Source: JADLDB01 sp040755835 | GTDB taxonomy: Bacteria; Myxococcota; Myxococcia; Myxococcales; Myxococcaceae | DNA length: 64,000 nucleotides | Assembly (NCBI GenBank): GCA_040755835.1 | Contig: JBFMAB010000057.1 | Coordinates: 67,367-131,366, forward strand | Direction: 5' to 3' | Shown: positions 43,898-57,076 of the stretch, piece after piece | How positions within the stretch are numbered: position 1 is the stretch's first letter | Layout: each line of letters opens with the position of its first letter | Program-made: the position numbers and the translations under genes | Notes under the pieces: generated by a model | The model's input: only the letters and a program-made list of their open reading frames with translations | What the model was told of the DNA's origin: nothing | Databases searched by the model: none

Positions 43898-45388
43898 CTA
43901 CTTCACCTCGCCCATCAGCTTGCGCACCCCGGGGGCGATGGCGATGAGCACCACGCCCGCGACCAGCGCGTACAGCGACAGCTGCCGGTAGCCCTGGGTG
44001 TACGAGACGAGCTTGTCCATGGCGGTCGCGTTCTCCGCGGGGCTCGTCATGCCGGCGCCCAGCAGGCCCGCGACGTACTGGCCGTACGCCGACGCGAGGA
44101 ACCACATGCCCATCATGACGCCCTGCAGCGGCCTGGGTGACAGCTTGGTCATGATGGAGAGGCCGATGGGCGAGAGGCACAGCTCGCCGAAGGTGATGAC
44201 CAGGTACGCCAGCGTGAACAGCTCGAGCGAGGTGATGCCCTGCTCGTTCGCGAAGAAGCGCGTCGCGTAGAACAGCCAGAAGGCGCCGGCGAGGAAGAGG
44301 AAGCCGAGGCCGAACTTCACCACCGTGTCGGGCTCGAGCTTCTTCTTCGCCAGCGCCACCCAGACGAGGCCCAGGAGCGGGCTGAAGATGATGACGAACA
44401 GCGAGTTGGCCGCGTTGTTGACGCCGTTGGGGTCGAGCGGAATTCCAAACACGTCCTGGTCGAGGTTGTTGGCCGCGAACAGCGACAGGCTGCCGCCCGA
44501 TTGCTCGAAGAAGGCCCAGAAGATGATGGAGAAGAGGATGAACACCATCGCCGCGATCAGCTTCTTGCGCTCGGACCCGGAGAACCTGGTCATCTCCCAG
44601 CCGAGGTAGACGAGCGCCACCGGCCCGATGGCGTACATGAAGGAGTCGGTGAGGTCGGTCTTCGACACCATCACCATCAACACGGGGATGAGCGCCAGCG
44701 AGCCCAGGTACGTCGCCCACTCGGGCCACGCCTTCTGGCGGCTGGTCGGGTCCGCTTCGCGCGGCGAAAGGCCGATGGGCCCCAGCGAGCGCCGGGTGTA
44801 CGCGAAGATGAGCAGCGAGATGGTCATCACGATGGACGTGAGCCCGAAGGCCAGGTTCCACGAATAGCTCTTGCCGATGGTGACGCAGAGGTAGCCGCCG
44901 GCGAGCGCGCCCACGTTGATGCCCGAGTAGAAGAGCGAGAAGCCGGCGTCGCGCCGCGGGTCACCTTCCCTGTACAGCGCGCCCACCATCGACGAGATGT
45001 TCGGCTTGAAGAAGCCGGTGCCGACGATGTTGAAGGCGATGCCCAGGAAGAAGAGCGACTTCGGGTCGACCGCGAGCACCAGGCTGCCGGCGATCATCAG
45101 CCCGCCGCCCCAGAAGAGCGAGCGCCGGAAGCCGAGGATCTTGTCCGCGAACAGGCCGCCGATGAAGGTGAACGCGTAGACGAAGGCCTGCGTCGCGCCG
45201 TACTGCAGGTTGGCGACGTCCTCCTTCATCATGAGCTGGCTCACCATGAAGATCGTGAGCACGCCGCGCATGCCGTAGAAGGCGAAGCGCTCGGCCATCT
45301 CCGAGAAGAAGAGCCACCACAGCTGGCGCGGGTAGCGGCCTTCGAACGTCTGGACGGACTCGAGGGTGTCGGCGTTGGCGGGGCTCAC
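43898..45388 (-). CDS. POT/PTR-family proton-coupled peptide transporter
   Basis: A 496-residue membrane protein with the POT signature SEMAERFAFYG (E30, E33, R34; the ExxERFxYY proton-coupling motif) and the second family motif GFFKPNISSMVGALY. Twelve or so membrane helices are visible. POT transporters move di- and tripeptides with protons. The ATG at 45388 is clear. It diverges from the B-box gene by 50 bp. Myxobacteria feed on peptides, so uptake is expected. Confidence 0.9.
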   Translation of the reverse strand: MSPANADTLESVQTFEGRYPRQLWWLFFSEMAERFAFYGMRGVLTIFMVSQLMMKEDVANLQYGATQAFVYAFTFIGGLFADKILGFRRSLFWGGGLMIAGSLVLAVDPKSLFFLGIAFNIVGTGFFKPNISSMVGALYREGDPRRDAGFSLFYSGINVGALAGGYLCVTIGKSYSWNLAFGLTSIVMTISLLIFAYTRRSLGPIGLSPREADPTSRQKAWPEWATYLGSLALIPVLMVMVSKTDLTDSFMYAIGPVALVYLGWEMTRFSGSERKKLIAAMVFILFSIIFWAFFEQSGGSLSLFAANNLDQDVFGIPLDPNGVNNAANSLFVIIFSPLLGLVWVALAKKKLEPDTVVKFGLGFLFLAGAFWLFYATRFFANEQGITSLELFTLAYLVITFGELCLSPIGLSIMTKLSPRPLQGVMMGMWFLASAYGQYVAGLLGAGMTSPAENATAMDKLVSYTQGYRQLSLYALVAGVVLIAIAPGVRKLMGEVK

Positions 45389-45438
45389 GGAGCGCCCTCG
45401 TTAGCAGGAAAGCCGCACGGCGTGCGAAGGCGCGCTGC

Positions 45439-46138
45439 ATGATGGCCCCGGCCGACGCTCGTTGCGCCCTCCACCCCGAGCGGGAAGCGTTGGAGACCTG
45501 CGCGCGTTGTGGGAACTTCGTGTGCGCCGTGTGCCTGTCGAGCGACGGCGGTCAGCTGGTGTGCACAACGTGCGCGCAGCGCAGCGCGAAGCAGGGCGCC
45601 TCGCGGCGCGCAGTGGGCGCGGCGGGGCTGTCGGGGCTCGCGCTGGCGCTGGTGGGAGCGGGGCTCGCGGTGCGGCAGCCGGCCGCCGGCTTCACGCTGC
45701 CCTTGTGGCGCTCGGCCTCGGCGCGGGCGTCATCGAACTCGCGGCGATTCGTAGCGGCGCGGCGCCTGCGGAATGGCTGCGCGCCGCGCAGCCCGGCGTG
45801 TGGCTGGCCGTGGCGGCGCTGGCGGGCGCCTTCGCGTCCGTCTTCGGCATGGCCTGAGTGGCACGCGCACGGCGTGCACCCGGCGCTCCGCATGACACTC
45901 GCGGCCCTCTGCCTCATCTACAGCGTCGGAGCGGCAGTTCTTCGCGCTCTCCTTGTCCGGGCGGGGGCAGGACGCGAAGCGCCTCGACGTGCACCCGGAC
46001 CTGCGCCGCGCAGGTCAGCGAGCCGGGGCGCTGCAGGCGCTCGCGGTGGTGCTCGCCGCCGTGCTGGCGGTGGCCTCGACGTGGCTGTGGCCGACCGCGG
46101 CGGGGAATGTCTGGCTCGAGATCCTCCGAAGCCGCTGA
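45439..46138 (+). pseudogene. B-box-type zinc-finger membrane protein, broken by frameshifts
   Basis: From ATG 45439 (or 45442) a B-box-type zinc finger is clear (CALHPEREALETCARCGNF, CAVCLSSDGGQLVCTTC). After a shift near 45705 the frame with membrane helices continues (LVALGLGAGVIELAAI; WLAVAALAGAFASVF). A third segment (MTLAALCLIYSVG, same frame as the start) and a fourth in another frame (QFFALSLSGRGQDAKRLDVH, ALAVVLAAVLAVASTWLW, ending at 46138) complete a membrane protein. Three frame changes within 700 bp, each with high third-position G/C, point to a decayed or mis-sequenced gene. It overlaps no other gene; the next gene ends 8 bp away on the other strand. Confidence 0.65.
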
Positions 46139-46145
46139 CGGGCGC

Positions 46146-47359
46146 TCACGGCGCCGCGGGCTCGAGGATGAACGGGTAGGTGACCACCACCACCCCGCCG
46201 CCCTCGGGCTTCGGGAAGCGCCACCTCTTCAGGTGGCTGGCGATGCACCCGGGCACCTCGGCCGCGGGGAAGGGCGGCTCGGAGACGTCGGTGACCTCCG
46301 TCACCGCGCCCCCGGCGTCGACGGTGAAGCGCACGACCACCTTGCCCGCCAGCGTGGGCTGGTGAAGCAGCGACTTCTCGTAGCAGTAGCGGACCTGCCC
46401 GAGGTGCGCGCGGACGACGCGTTGGATGACCTCCTTCGACAGGCGGCCGGCAAGCGTTGGCGCCGGTGCCTCGACCTCGCCGTCACGATGTCCCGCGCCC
46501 GCCGTTCCCTCGTCGGCGCCCGGCCGCTGCCACGCCTCGAGCTCGCGGCGGAGCGCCTCGCTGTGCACCAGCGGCGAGGCCAGCAGGCCTTCCTTCTTCC
46601 AGGTGGTGTCGTCGCCGGGGCCAATCTCGAAGCCCTTCATGTACTGGCGCACGCACGCGTCCGCCGAGGGACGCCAGTCCACCTGCGCGGGCGCGGTGTC
46701 TGTCGCGTCCGCGCCGACGAACGGGCGAAGCGCGGCCTCCAGCGCCAGGCACGACGAGGGGCTCGCGTGCGTGGTCTCAACCTGCTCGACGGCGCCGGCG
46801 AGGGTCCACGCCGCGAGGTCGTCCTCGGCGAAGCCGGAGCGGCCGACGGGCAAGGGGGCGCGCCACAGCGCGATGGCGCTCGCGACAGCGAGGCCCGCCA
46901 CGCCGAGGAAGACGACCGCGACGACGGCCCGCCCCGCGCCCGCGCGGTCCGCCGGGCCCTGCGGCTCGCCCAGCACGCGCGTCGGCGTCTCCTTCCGCCG
47001 CGCGCCGGCGAGCGCGGCCACGGCGCCCAGCAGCAGCGGCGCCAGCGCGGCCACGAAGCCCACCAGCGCCGCGCTCGCCGCCTCGCGGTAGCCGGCGTGG
47101 AGGATGCGCTCCGCGTCCACCGGCGACACCGCCGCCAGCACCTCACGTACCTGCGCGCGGCCCAGCAGCGTCCCCAGCACGCCCGCGGTCGCCGTGAGCG
47201 CAGTGAGCCCCAGCGTCACCACGCCCAGCGCCAACGTGGTCCGCGACTTCGCCGCCAGCGCCATCAGCGCGACGGCGCCCACCAGCGTGGCGAGGCCACC
47301 CAGCCCCGCGGCGCCGAACGCCGCCCAGCCGCCTTCCCGCAGCGTCTGGAGCACGTTCA

Positions 47360-47360
<1 letters not shown>
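46146..47360 (-). CDS. AgmX/PglI-type protein with TonB-like C-terminal domain
   Basis: The 404-residue product has three or four membrane helices in its first 170 residues (for example LGVVTLGLTALTATAGVLG, then AVVAVVFLGVAGLAVASAIAL). A periplasmic stretch follows with the C-terminal domain VIQRVVRAHLGQVRYCYEKSL, ending HLKRWRFPKPEGGGVVVVTYPF, the AgmX/PglI (TonB-like) pattern common in myxobacteria. Its ATG at 47360 shares a base with the glycogen phosphorylase stop (TGATG), so it is translated after it. Role unknown; the family name comes from motility-related proteins in Myxococcus. Confidence 0.82.
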
Positions 47361-49864
<2,504 letters not shown>

Positions 49865-50062
49865 GGCGGATCCCCCTGGTGGTGCGCGGACTGTGGCACC
49901 GCGAGGACAAAACGCCCACAAAAGCAGTAGCGCCGGGAAGGAGCGCGCGTCGCACGGGAATCGGGCGCCGCTCGCGGGTTGGCGTCGTCCCCCCTCTACC
50001 GGGAAGGCCGGCGCCTTCGCGGGGCCCAGCGAAGCGCCGGCCGTCGCGCCGCGCTGCCTGCG

Positions 50063-50242
50063 GTGCGCGTCACACGCGGGCTGCCGGCGACTGCCTCCGA
50101 AGAGTTGGCCGAGTTCCGCAACCTGTACTTCGACACGGTCGACGACATCATCGAGGAGAAGGCACACGTCGGTCGACCGAAGGACAAGGCCGTGGAGCTC
50201 GAGTTGCGCGCGATTCGCGAACGCCTGCGAGCGCGCCGCTGA
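50063..50242 (+). pseudogene. Short coding-like fragment, possible gene remnant
   Basis: A plus-strand frame from about 50063 (GTG) to a TGA at 50240-50242 encodes SEELAEFRNLYFDTVDDIIE, then AHVGRPKDKAVELELRAIRE. Codons are clean and the segment is a charged helix. There is no ribosome site and the start could lie further upstream (an in-frame TTG at 49979). It may be a small real protein or the tail of a lost gene; family not recognised. Confidence 0.35.
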
Positions 50243-50285
50243 AGGCGGCCGGCCGCGCCAACCCGAGGCGGCTATTCTTCCCGTC

Positions 50286-51494
50286 GTGTCCGCCGCCGCG
50301 CCGCCCGACGTCTTCTCGCCCGCGAAGCTGGGCCCACTGACGCTCCGAAACCGAGTCCTCAAGGCCGCCACCTTCGAAGGCGTGACGCCGGACGCGCTCG
50401 TCACCGACGCGCTCATCGACTTCCACCGGCGGCACGCGGCGGGCGGCGTCGGCATGACGACCGTCGCGTACTGCGCCGTCGCGCCCGAAGGCCGGACCGA
50501 GCGCCGCCAGCTGTGGATGCGCAAGGACGCGCTGCCGGGCCTCAAGGCGCTCACCGACGCGGTGCACGCCGAGGGCGCCGCCATCTCCGCGCAGCTCGGG
50601 CACGCGGGCCCGGTGGCCGATGCGCTGTCCAACGGCCTGCCCGCGCTGGCGCCGAGCCGCCGCCTGTCGCCGCTCACCTTTCGCTTCATCCAGCCGTGTA
50701 CGCCCGAGGACATCGCGCGCGTGACGCAGGCGTACGCCGACGCCGCTGCGCTGGCGGTGGAGGCCGGCTTCGACGCGCTCGAGCTGCACTTCGGCCACAC
50801 GTACCTTTTGTGCGCCTTCCTCTCGCCGAAGATGAACAAGCGGAGGGACGCGTACGGCGGCAGCCTGGAGAACCGCGCCCGCTTCGCGCGGGACGTGGCA
50901 CGCGCGGTGAGGGACCGCGTCGGCCACCGGGTGGCGGTGCTGGCGAAGGTGGAGCTGGACGAAGGCGTGAAGGGCGGCGTCACCGTCGAGGAGGCCGTCA
51001 CCTTCGCGCAGTGGCTCGAGACCGACGGCACGCTGGACGCGCTCGAGTTGACCGCGGGCAGCTCGTTCCTGAATCCGATGTTCCTCTTCCGCGGCGAGGT
51101 GCCGCTCGCGGAGTTCGCCGCGCAGTTCTCCCAGCCGCTCAAGCTGGGGCTCAGGCTGTTCGGCCGCCAGTTCCTGAAGGCGTACCCGTACGAGGAGGCG
51201 TACCTGCTGCCGCTCGCCAGGCAGGTGCGCGCGAAGGTGAAGCTGCCGCTGGTGCTGCTCGGGGGCATCTCCTCGAAGGCGACGATGGACCGCGCGATGG
51301 CCGAGGGCTTCGACTTCGTCGCGATGGGCCGGGCGCTGTTGCGCGAGCCGGACCTCCTCACGCGCCTGCAGCAGGACGCGGCGACGCCGTCGCAATGCAC
51401 GCACTGCAACAAGTGCATGCCCACCATCTACACCGGCACCCGCTGCGCGCTGGTGCAACCGGACCCGCCGGCGCCGCCGCGCCCGGTGCCATGA
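50286..51494 (+). CDS. Old Yellow Enzyme-type NADH:flavin oxidoreductase
   Basis: A 402-residue FMN-dependent TIM-barrel protein; GTG at 50286 is used. Motifs of the family are present: N-terminal SPAKLGPLTLRNRVLKAA, the substrate-site helix DALELHFGHTYLLCAFLSPK, and DFVAMGRALLREPDLL for the phosphate site. The last residues carry CTHCNKC...RC, resembling the [4Fe-4S] ligands seen in 2,4-dienoyl-CoA reductase-type members, although the second flavin domain of those enzymes is absent. HFGH replaces the usual catalytic HG/A pair and substrate is uncertain. Its stop overlaps a start for the small membrane-protein remnant (ATGA). Confidence 0.85.
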   Translation: MSAAAPPDVFSPAKLGPLTLRNRVLKAATFEGVTPDALVTDALIDFHRRHAAGGVGMTTVAYCAVAPEGRTERRQLWMRKDALPGLKALTDAVHAEGAAISAQLGHAGPVADALSNGLPALAPSRRLSPLTFRFIQPCTPEDIARVTQAYADAAALAVEAGFDALELHFGHTYLLCAFLSPKMNKRRDAYGGSLENRARFARDVARAVRDRVGHRVAVLAKVELDEGVKGGVTVEEAVTFAQWLETDGTLDALELTAGSSFLNPMFLFRGEVPLAEFAAQFSQPLKLGLRLFGRQFLKAYPYEEAYLLPLARQVRAKVKLPLVLLGGISSKATMDRAMAEGFDFVAMGRALLREPDLLTRLQQDAATPSQCTHCNKCMPTIYTGTRCALVQPDPPAPPRPVP

Positions 51495-51770
51495 ACGAAC
51501 GCGTGGTGCCGATGCCGCCGCGCTTCCGCCTCGCGCTCGCGGGGAAGGGCGCGTTGCTCCTCTCGTTGGGCGCCGCCTTCACCTGACTGGGCGTGGAGGC
51601 CTTCACGCGCTGCCATTGGCACCTCGCCGCGCGGCTGTCCGCGGTGGTGCTGTGCGCGGTGGCCGGCGGCTTCCTCGGGTGGGCGGCGGGCCTCGCCGCG
51701 CTCGACGTGTTGAAGGGGGAGGCGCTCGAGGCGCACGGCGCCGCCGCGCGAGGAGTGGTGACGTGTCAGC
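51491..51770 (+). pseudogene. Small membrane-protein gene with in-frame TGA
   Basis: ATG at 51491 overlaps the oxidoreductase stop (ATGA) and opens MNERVVPMPPRFRLALAG, then a hydrophobic run GALLLSLGAAFT. A TGA at 51584-51586 interrupts it, and the same frame carries on as LGVEAFTRCHWHLAARLSAV with a second helix (VLCAVAGGFLGWAAGLAAL). The context AAFT-stop-LGVEAF suggests a TGG to TGA change. The frame then runs into the antisense kinase gene end at 51766, with no natural stop seen. Family unknown. Confidence 0.55.
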
Positions 51771-52695
51771 CGACGAGCCCGACGGCGCCCGCGAGCCAGT
51801 CGCGCACCTCGTCGGGCGACGGCATGGCGTTGCGGTCGAGCGCCCAGGCGAACAGCGGCCCCGCGAACTCGCCCGCGCTCTTGAAGCGGTTGCGCGGGTC
51901 CACGGCGAGCGACTTCTGGATGATGCCCGCCAGCGGGCGGTCGACGTAGTCGGGAATCGACAGCTTCCCCGCGCGGATGCGGTTGATGACCTCCGCCTCG
52001 GGGAGGCCTTCGTCCTGGAACGGGTGGTAGCCCACCACCATCTCGTGGAGCATCACGCCGACGCTCCAGAGGTCGGACTGCGGGCTGCCGCGCTCGCCGC
52101 GCGTCTGCTCGGGCGCGAGGTACGACAGCTTGCCCGCCGCGATGCCTTCGCCCGGGCCAATGCCGGCGTGGGTGCTGCTGGCGACGCCGAAGTCGCCCAG
52201 CTTCACCGCGCCCGAACCCGAGAAGAAGACGTTCGCCGGGTTGACGTCGGAGTGGATGAGGTTGAGCGGCGTGCCCGACTTGGTCGTCGCGGTGTGCACG
52301 TACGCGAGCGCGCGCAGCACCTCGACGATGACGTGCACGCCCATGTTCAGCGGGAGGCCGGACATCTGCCGGCGGTGGGCCTCCATCACCTGCCGGAGGT
52401 CGCCGCCGATGAGGAACTCGAGCGCGATGAAGTGGCGGCCGAAGGCGCGGCCGTGCTCGAGCATGCGCACCAGGTTCGGGTGCGCGAGCAGACCCATCAG
52501 GTCCACCTCGTCGGCGATCTTCTCTTCGGGCACGTCCGGGCGCATCAGCTTGAGCGCCACCTGCACCTGGTCGCCGTGCTGGTCGACGCTCTCGGCGAGA
52601 AAGACCTCCGCCATGCCGCCGACGCCGATGCGCGCGCGCACAAGGTATTTTCCGAAGAGCCGGCTCGGCACCTCAATGGCGTTGACGGGCTGCAT
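51766..52695 (-). CDS. Ser/Thr protein kinase (Hanks type)
   Basis: A 309-residue kinase with no membrane segment. Residues for activity are present: glycine loop GVGGM (24-28), beta-3 Lys K49 (VALKL), catalytic Asp D150 in HSDVNPAN (the usual HRDxKxxN, with Ser for Arg and Asn for Lys) and D168 in DFG. The HSDVNP variant is common in myxobacterial kinases that remain active in some cases. The protein ends soon after the kinase fold. It diverges from the second kinase by about 110 bp, so both may share control. Confidence 0.9.
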   Translation of the reverse strand: MQPVNAIEVPSRLFGKYLVRARIGVGGMAEVFLAESVDQHGDQVQVALKLMRPDVPEEKIADEVDLMGLLAHPNLVRMLEHGRAFGRHFIALEFLIGGDLRQVMEAHRRQMSGLPLNMGVHVIVEVLRALAYVHTATTKSGTPLNLIHSDVNPANVFFSGSGAVKLGDFGVASSTHAGIGPGEGIAAGKLSYLAPEQTRGERGSPQSDLWSVGVMLHEMVVGYHPFQDEGLPEAEVINRIRAGKLSIPDYVDRPLAGIIQKSLAVDPRNRFKSAGEFAGPLFAWALDRNAMPSPDEVRDWLAGAVGLVG

Positions 52696-52804
52696 CAGAG
52701 ACGGACGAGTGTACCCTCCGCGGTGCGCCGGCGCTCTGGGGATTCGCCAAACCCCCACGGTCCGTGTGGTCCACGCGCCCGGGGAGGCTAGAGTCTCACC
52801 CGAC

Positions 52805-54841
<2,037 letters not shown>

Positions 54842-54899
54842 GCGCGGCGAAATAATGGTTGCGTGGGGCAAGGCGACTGTGTTGCGAAGCGCTCGTCCC

Positions 54900-55931
54900 A
54901 TGACGGCGTCGACTGCTTCCCTCCTCGCGCTGCTCCTCGTCGGCGCGCCGGGCTTGCGCGCACCGAAGGCCGAGGCCGCGAAGGTTGAGGGCACGAAGCT
55001 GGAGCAGGGCCAGAAGCTCTTCGCGTCCGGTGACTTCGAGGGCGCGCTGAAGGCGCTCGACGCCGCCGCGCAGGACAGTCACGACGACGCGGAGCTCGAG
55101 CGCATCCACCTGCTGCGCGCCCAGTGCTTCGCCGCACGCCAGGATTTCGTCCGCGCCGAGGAGGCCTTCACCCACGCGCTCGAGGCCAACCCCGAGGCGA
55201 CGCTGGACCCCGCGCGCGTCGACCCGACGGTGGTGAAGCTGCTCGACGCCGTGCGCAACCGGCTCACCGGCACGCTCGTCCTCGAGTCGACGCCTCCGTC
55301 GGCCACCATTCACGTCGACGGGAAGGCCGTGGGCAGCGCGCCGCTGACGCAGGTGGTGCCCGTGGGCCGCCACCGGCTCGACGCGCAGTGGAAGGACGGC
55401 GCGCCCGTCGCCAGTGAGGTGGTGGTGAAGCCCGGGCGCGAGACGCGCGTGGCGTGGGCGCAGGGCCCGGTGACGCACCTGCCGCCGCCGCCGTGCCCCG
55501 AGGTGCCGTCGGGCCCGGTGGGCCGGCCGCTGCGCGCCTTCGGCGACGTGCGCGGCGGCGCGGAGGTGCCCTCCAACCCCGGCGCCTTCGTCGCGGGCGG
55601 CTTCGAGGTGGGCGGTGGCGCCGAGGTCTCGTGGTTCCGCCTCGGCCTGTGGGCGAAGCTGTTCCCCAACTTCGGCCTGGTGCCGCGGCTCGCCTTCGCC
55701 GTGCCGGTGCACGACCAGGTCCACGTCGTCGTCGAGCTCGGCGTGCCGGTGCAGCTCCTTGCCACCGGCGTGGGCGTCGGCCTGTGGGGCACCGGCGGCG
55801 GCGAGTTCTACCCGCGGCCGTGGCTCGGCCTGTGGGCCGCCGTCGGCGCGCGGCACTACTTCCAGTGGCCCGGCCGCAATGACCCGACGGCCTTCACCGC
55901 CACCGGCGGCGTGCGCCTGCGCATGCCCTGA
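54900..55931 (+). CDS. TPR, PEGA and barrel-like protein
   Basis: A 343-residue exported protein. ATG at 54900 is preferred because it opens the signal (TASTASLLALLLVGAPGL); ATG at 54855 is possible. TPR-like repeats occupy about 30-120 (EQGQKLFASGDFEGALKAL), then a PEGA domain (about 130-190, TPPSATIHVDGKAVGSAPLT) and a C-terminal region (about 210-343) of alternating strands (FGLVPRLAFAVPVHDQVHVV) like a small outer-membrane barrel. It follows the kinase by 13-58 bp, so may be co-transcribed and could be its envelope partner. Function inferred only. Confidence 0.78.
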   Translation: MTASTASLLALLLVGAPGLRAPKAEAAKVEGTKLEQGQKLFASGDFEGALKALDAAAQDSHDDAELERIHLLRAQCFAARQDFVRAEEAFTHALEANPEATLDPARVDPTVVKLLDAVRNRLTGTLVLESTPPSATIHVDGKAVGSAPLTQVVPVGRHRLDAQWKDGAPVASEVVVKPGRETRVAWAQGPVTHLPPPPCPEVPSGPVGRPLRAFGDVRGGAEVPSNPGAFVAGGFEVGGGAEVSWFRLGLWAKLFPNFGLVPRLAFAVPVHDQVHVVVELGVPVQLLATGVGVGLWGTGGGEFYPRPWLGLWAAVGARHYFQWPGRNDPTAFTATGGVRLRMP

Positions 55932-55939
55932 CGGCCGCT

Positions 55940-56476
55940 TCACCCCGACAGCTTCGCCGTGTGCACGACGCCGTAGCGCCCGCCGCGGGACTCGAAGAGC
56001 ACCACCTCGTCGACGGAGAAGGAGGCGAAGCGCTCGCGCTCCAGCGCCCGGGCCGCCTCCACCAGCGCCGCGTCGCCCTTCGGGTGCTTCGAGCGCGCCA
56101 GGGTGAGGTGCGGCGCCCAGCCGTCGTGCTCGTCCTTCACCGCGAGCGTCGCCCGGAGGTCCGCCTGCAGCGCGCGCGCGGTGTCGAGGTCGCCGCCCAG
56201 CCCCAGCCACAACACCCGCGGGTGGCTCGACGCGCCAAAGGTGCCGGCGCCGGCGACGTGCAGCGTGTGCGGCCGGTGGCGCGCGGCCACCGCGTCGATG
56301 GCCCGCGTCAGCGCCGGCACCGCGTCGGTGGGCGTCTCGCCGAGGAAGACGAGCGTGACGTGCCGGCCCTCGGCGCGCGTCCACCTCGCGTCGACGCGGG
56401 CCTTGAGCGCCTCCACCAGCGCCTCGACGCGCGCCTTCTGCGCGTCGGGGAGGTCGAAGGCGATGAAGAGCCGCAT
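55940..56476 (-). CDS. thpR: RNA 2',3'-cyclic phosphodiesterase (LigT/ThpR family)
   Basis: A 178-residue protein of the 2H phosphoesterase type, with both HxTL catalytic motifs: HVTLVFLGE near residues 39-47 and HLTLARSKHPKG near 122-133. It opens cyclic phosphates on RNA ends or, in related enzymes, handles tRNA fragments and nucleotides. Length and order match ThpR. ATG at 56476. It ends 8 bp from the convergent TPR/PEGA gene, with no room for a separate terminator. Confidence 0.92.
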   Translation of the reverse strand: MRLFIAFDLPDAQKARVEALVEALKARVDARWTRAEGRHVTLVFLGETPTDAVPALTRAIDAVAARHRPHTLHVAGAGTFGASSHPRVLWLGLGGDLDTARALQADLRATLAVKDEHDGWAPHLTLARSKHPKGDAALVEAARALERERFASFSVDEVVLFESRGGRYGVVHTAKLSG

Positions 56477-56547
56477 GGTGGGTGCGCAGCGTACCCGCGG
56501 CCCGAAAAAACTTCTCCTGCGGGCCGGGGTGGGGCGTACTCGCGCGC

Positions 56548-56925
56548 ATGACCCATCGAGCTCTCTGTCTCGTGGCGCTGCTGGCCACTCCCGCGGTGGC
56601 GCAGGTGAAGATTGACGTGTCGGTGCAGCTGCCGACCATCACCTTCCAGGCGCCGCCGCCGATGGTGGTGGTGCAGCCCGGCGTGCAGGTGGTGGAGGAC
56701 TACGACGACGAAGTCTTCTTCGTCGACGGCTGGTACTGGGTGCGACGCAACGACCGCTGGTACCGCACGAAGGACCACCGCGGCGGCTGGGTCTTCGTCG
56801 AGACGCGCGCCGTCCCCGTCACCATCGTCAAGCTGCCGCCCGGCAAGTACAAGCACTGGAAGAAGCACCACGACGACGACGGCGACCACGGCCACGGCAA
56901 GTCGAAGGGCAAGAAGAAGCACTGA
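56548..56925 (+). CDS. Small exported protein with His/Lys/Asp-rich tail
   Basis: A 125-residue protein; ATG at 56548 opens a signal peptide (HRALCLVALLATPAVAQ). The mature protein has a strand domain with aromatic clusters (VDGWYWVRRNDRWYRTKD) and a C-terminal stretch of His, Lys and Asp (KKHHDDDGDHGHGKSKGKKK). A metal or polyanion role is possible but unproven; no family is recognised. It diverges from thpR by about 70 bp. Confidence 0.75.
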   Translation: MTHRALCLVALLATPAVAQVKIDVSVQLPTITFQAPPPMVVVQPGVQVVEDYDDEVFFVDGWYWVRRNDRWYRTKDHRGGWVFVETRAVPVTIVKLPPGKYKHWKKHHDDDGDHGHGKSKGKKKH

Positions 56926-57076
56926 CGCGCCGCCCCCAGCGGACTCTTTCACCCGTACGGCTCGCCGCCCGTCCGTTCGGCGAGACGTGTCGCGCCGTAT
57001 GTGAGCGCACGGGCTTGCGTCCTGACCTCCCTCGCCGCTCAACTGGGCGCGTCGTCAGATGCGCTTGGGGGGCTGC

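Noticed and set aside
51584..51586. TGA read as selenocysteine
   Set aside because: No selenocysteine-type hairpin follows and the surrounding residues suit tryptophan; a simple point mutation is more likely.
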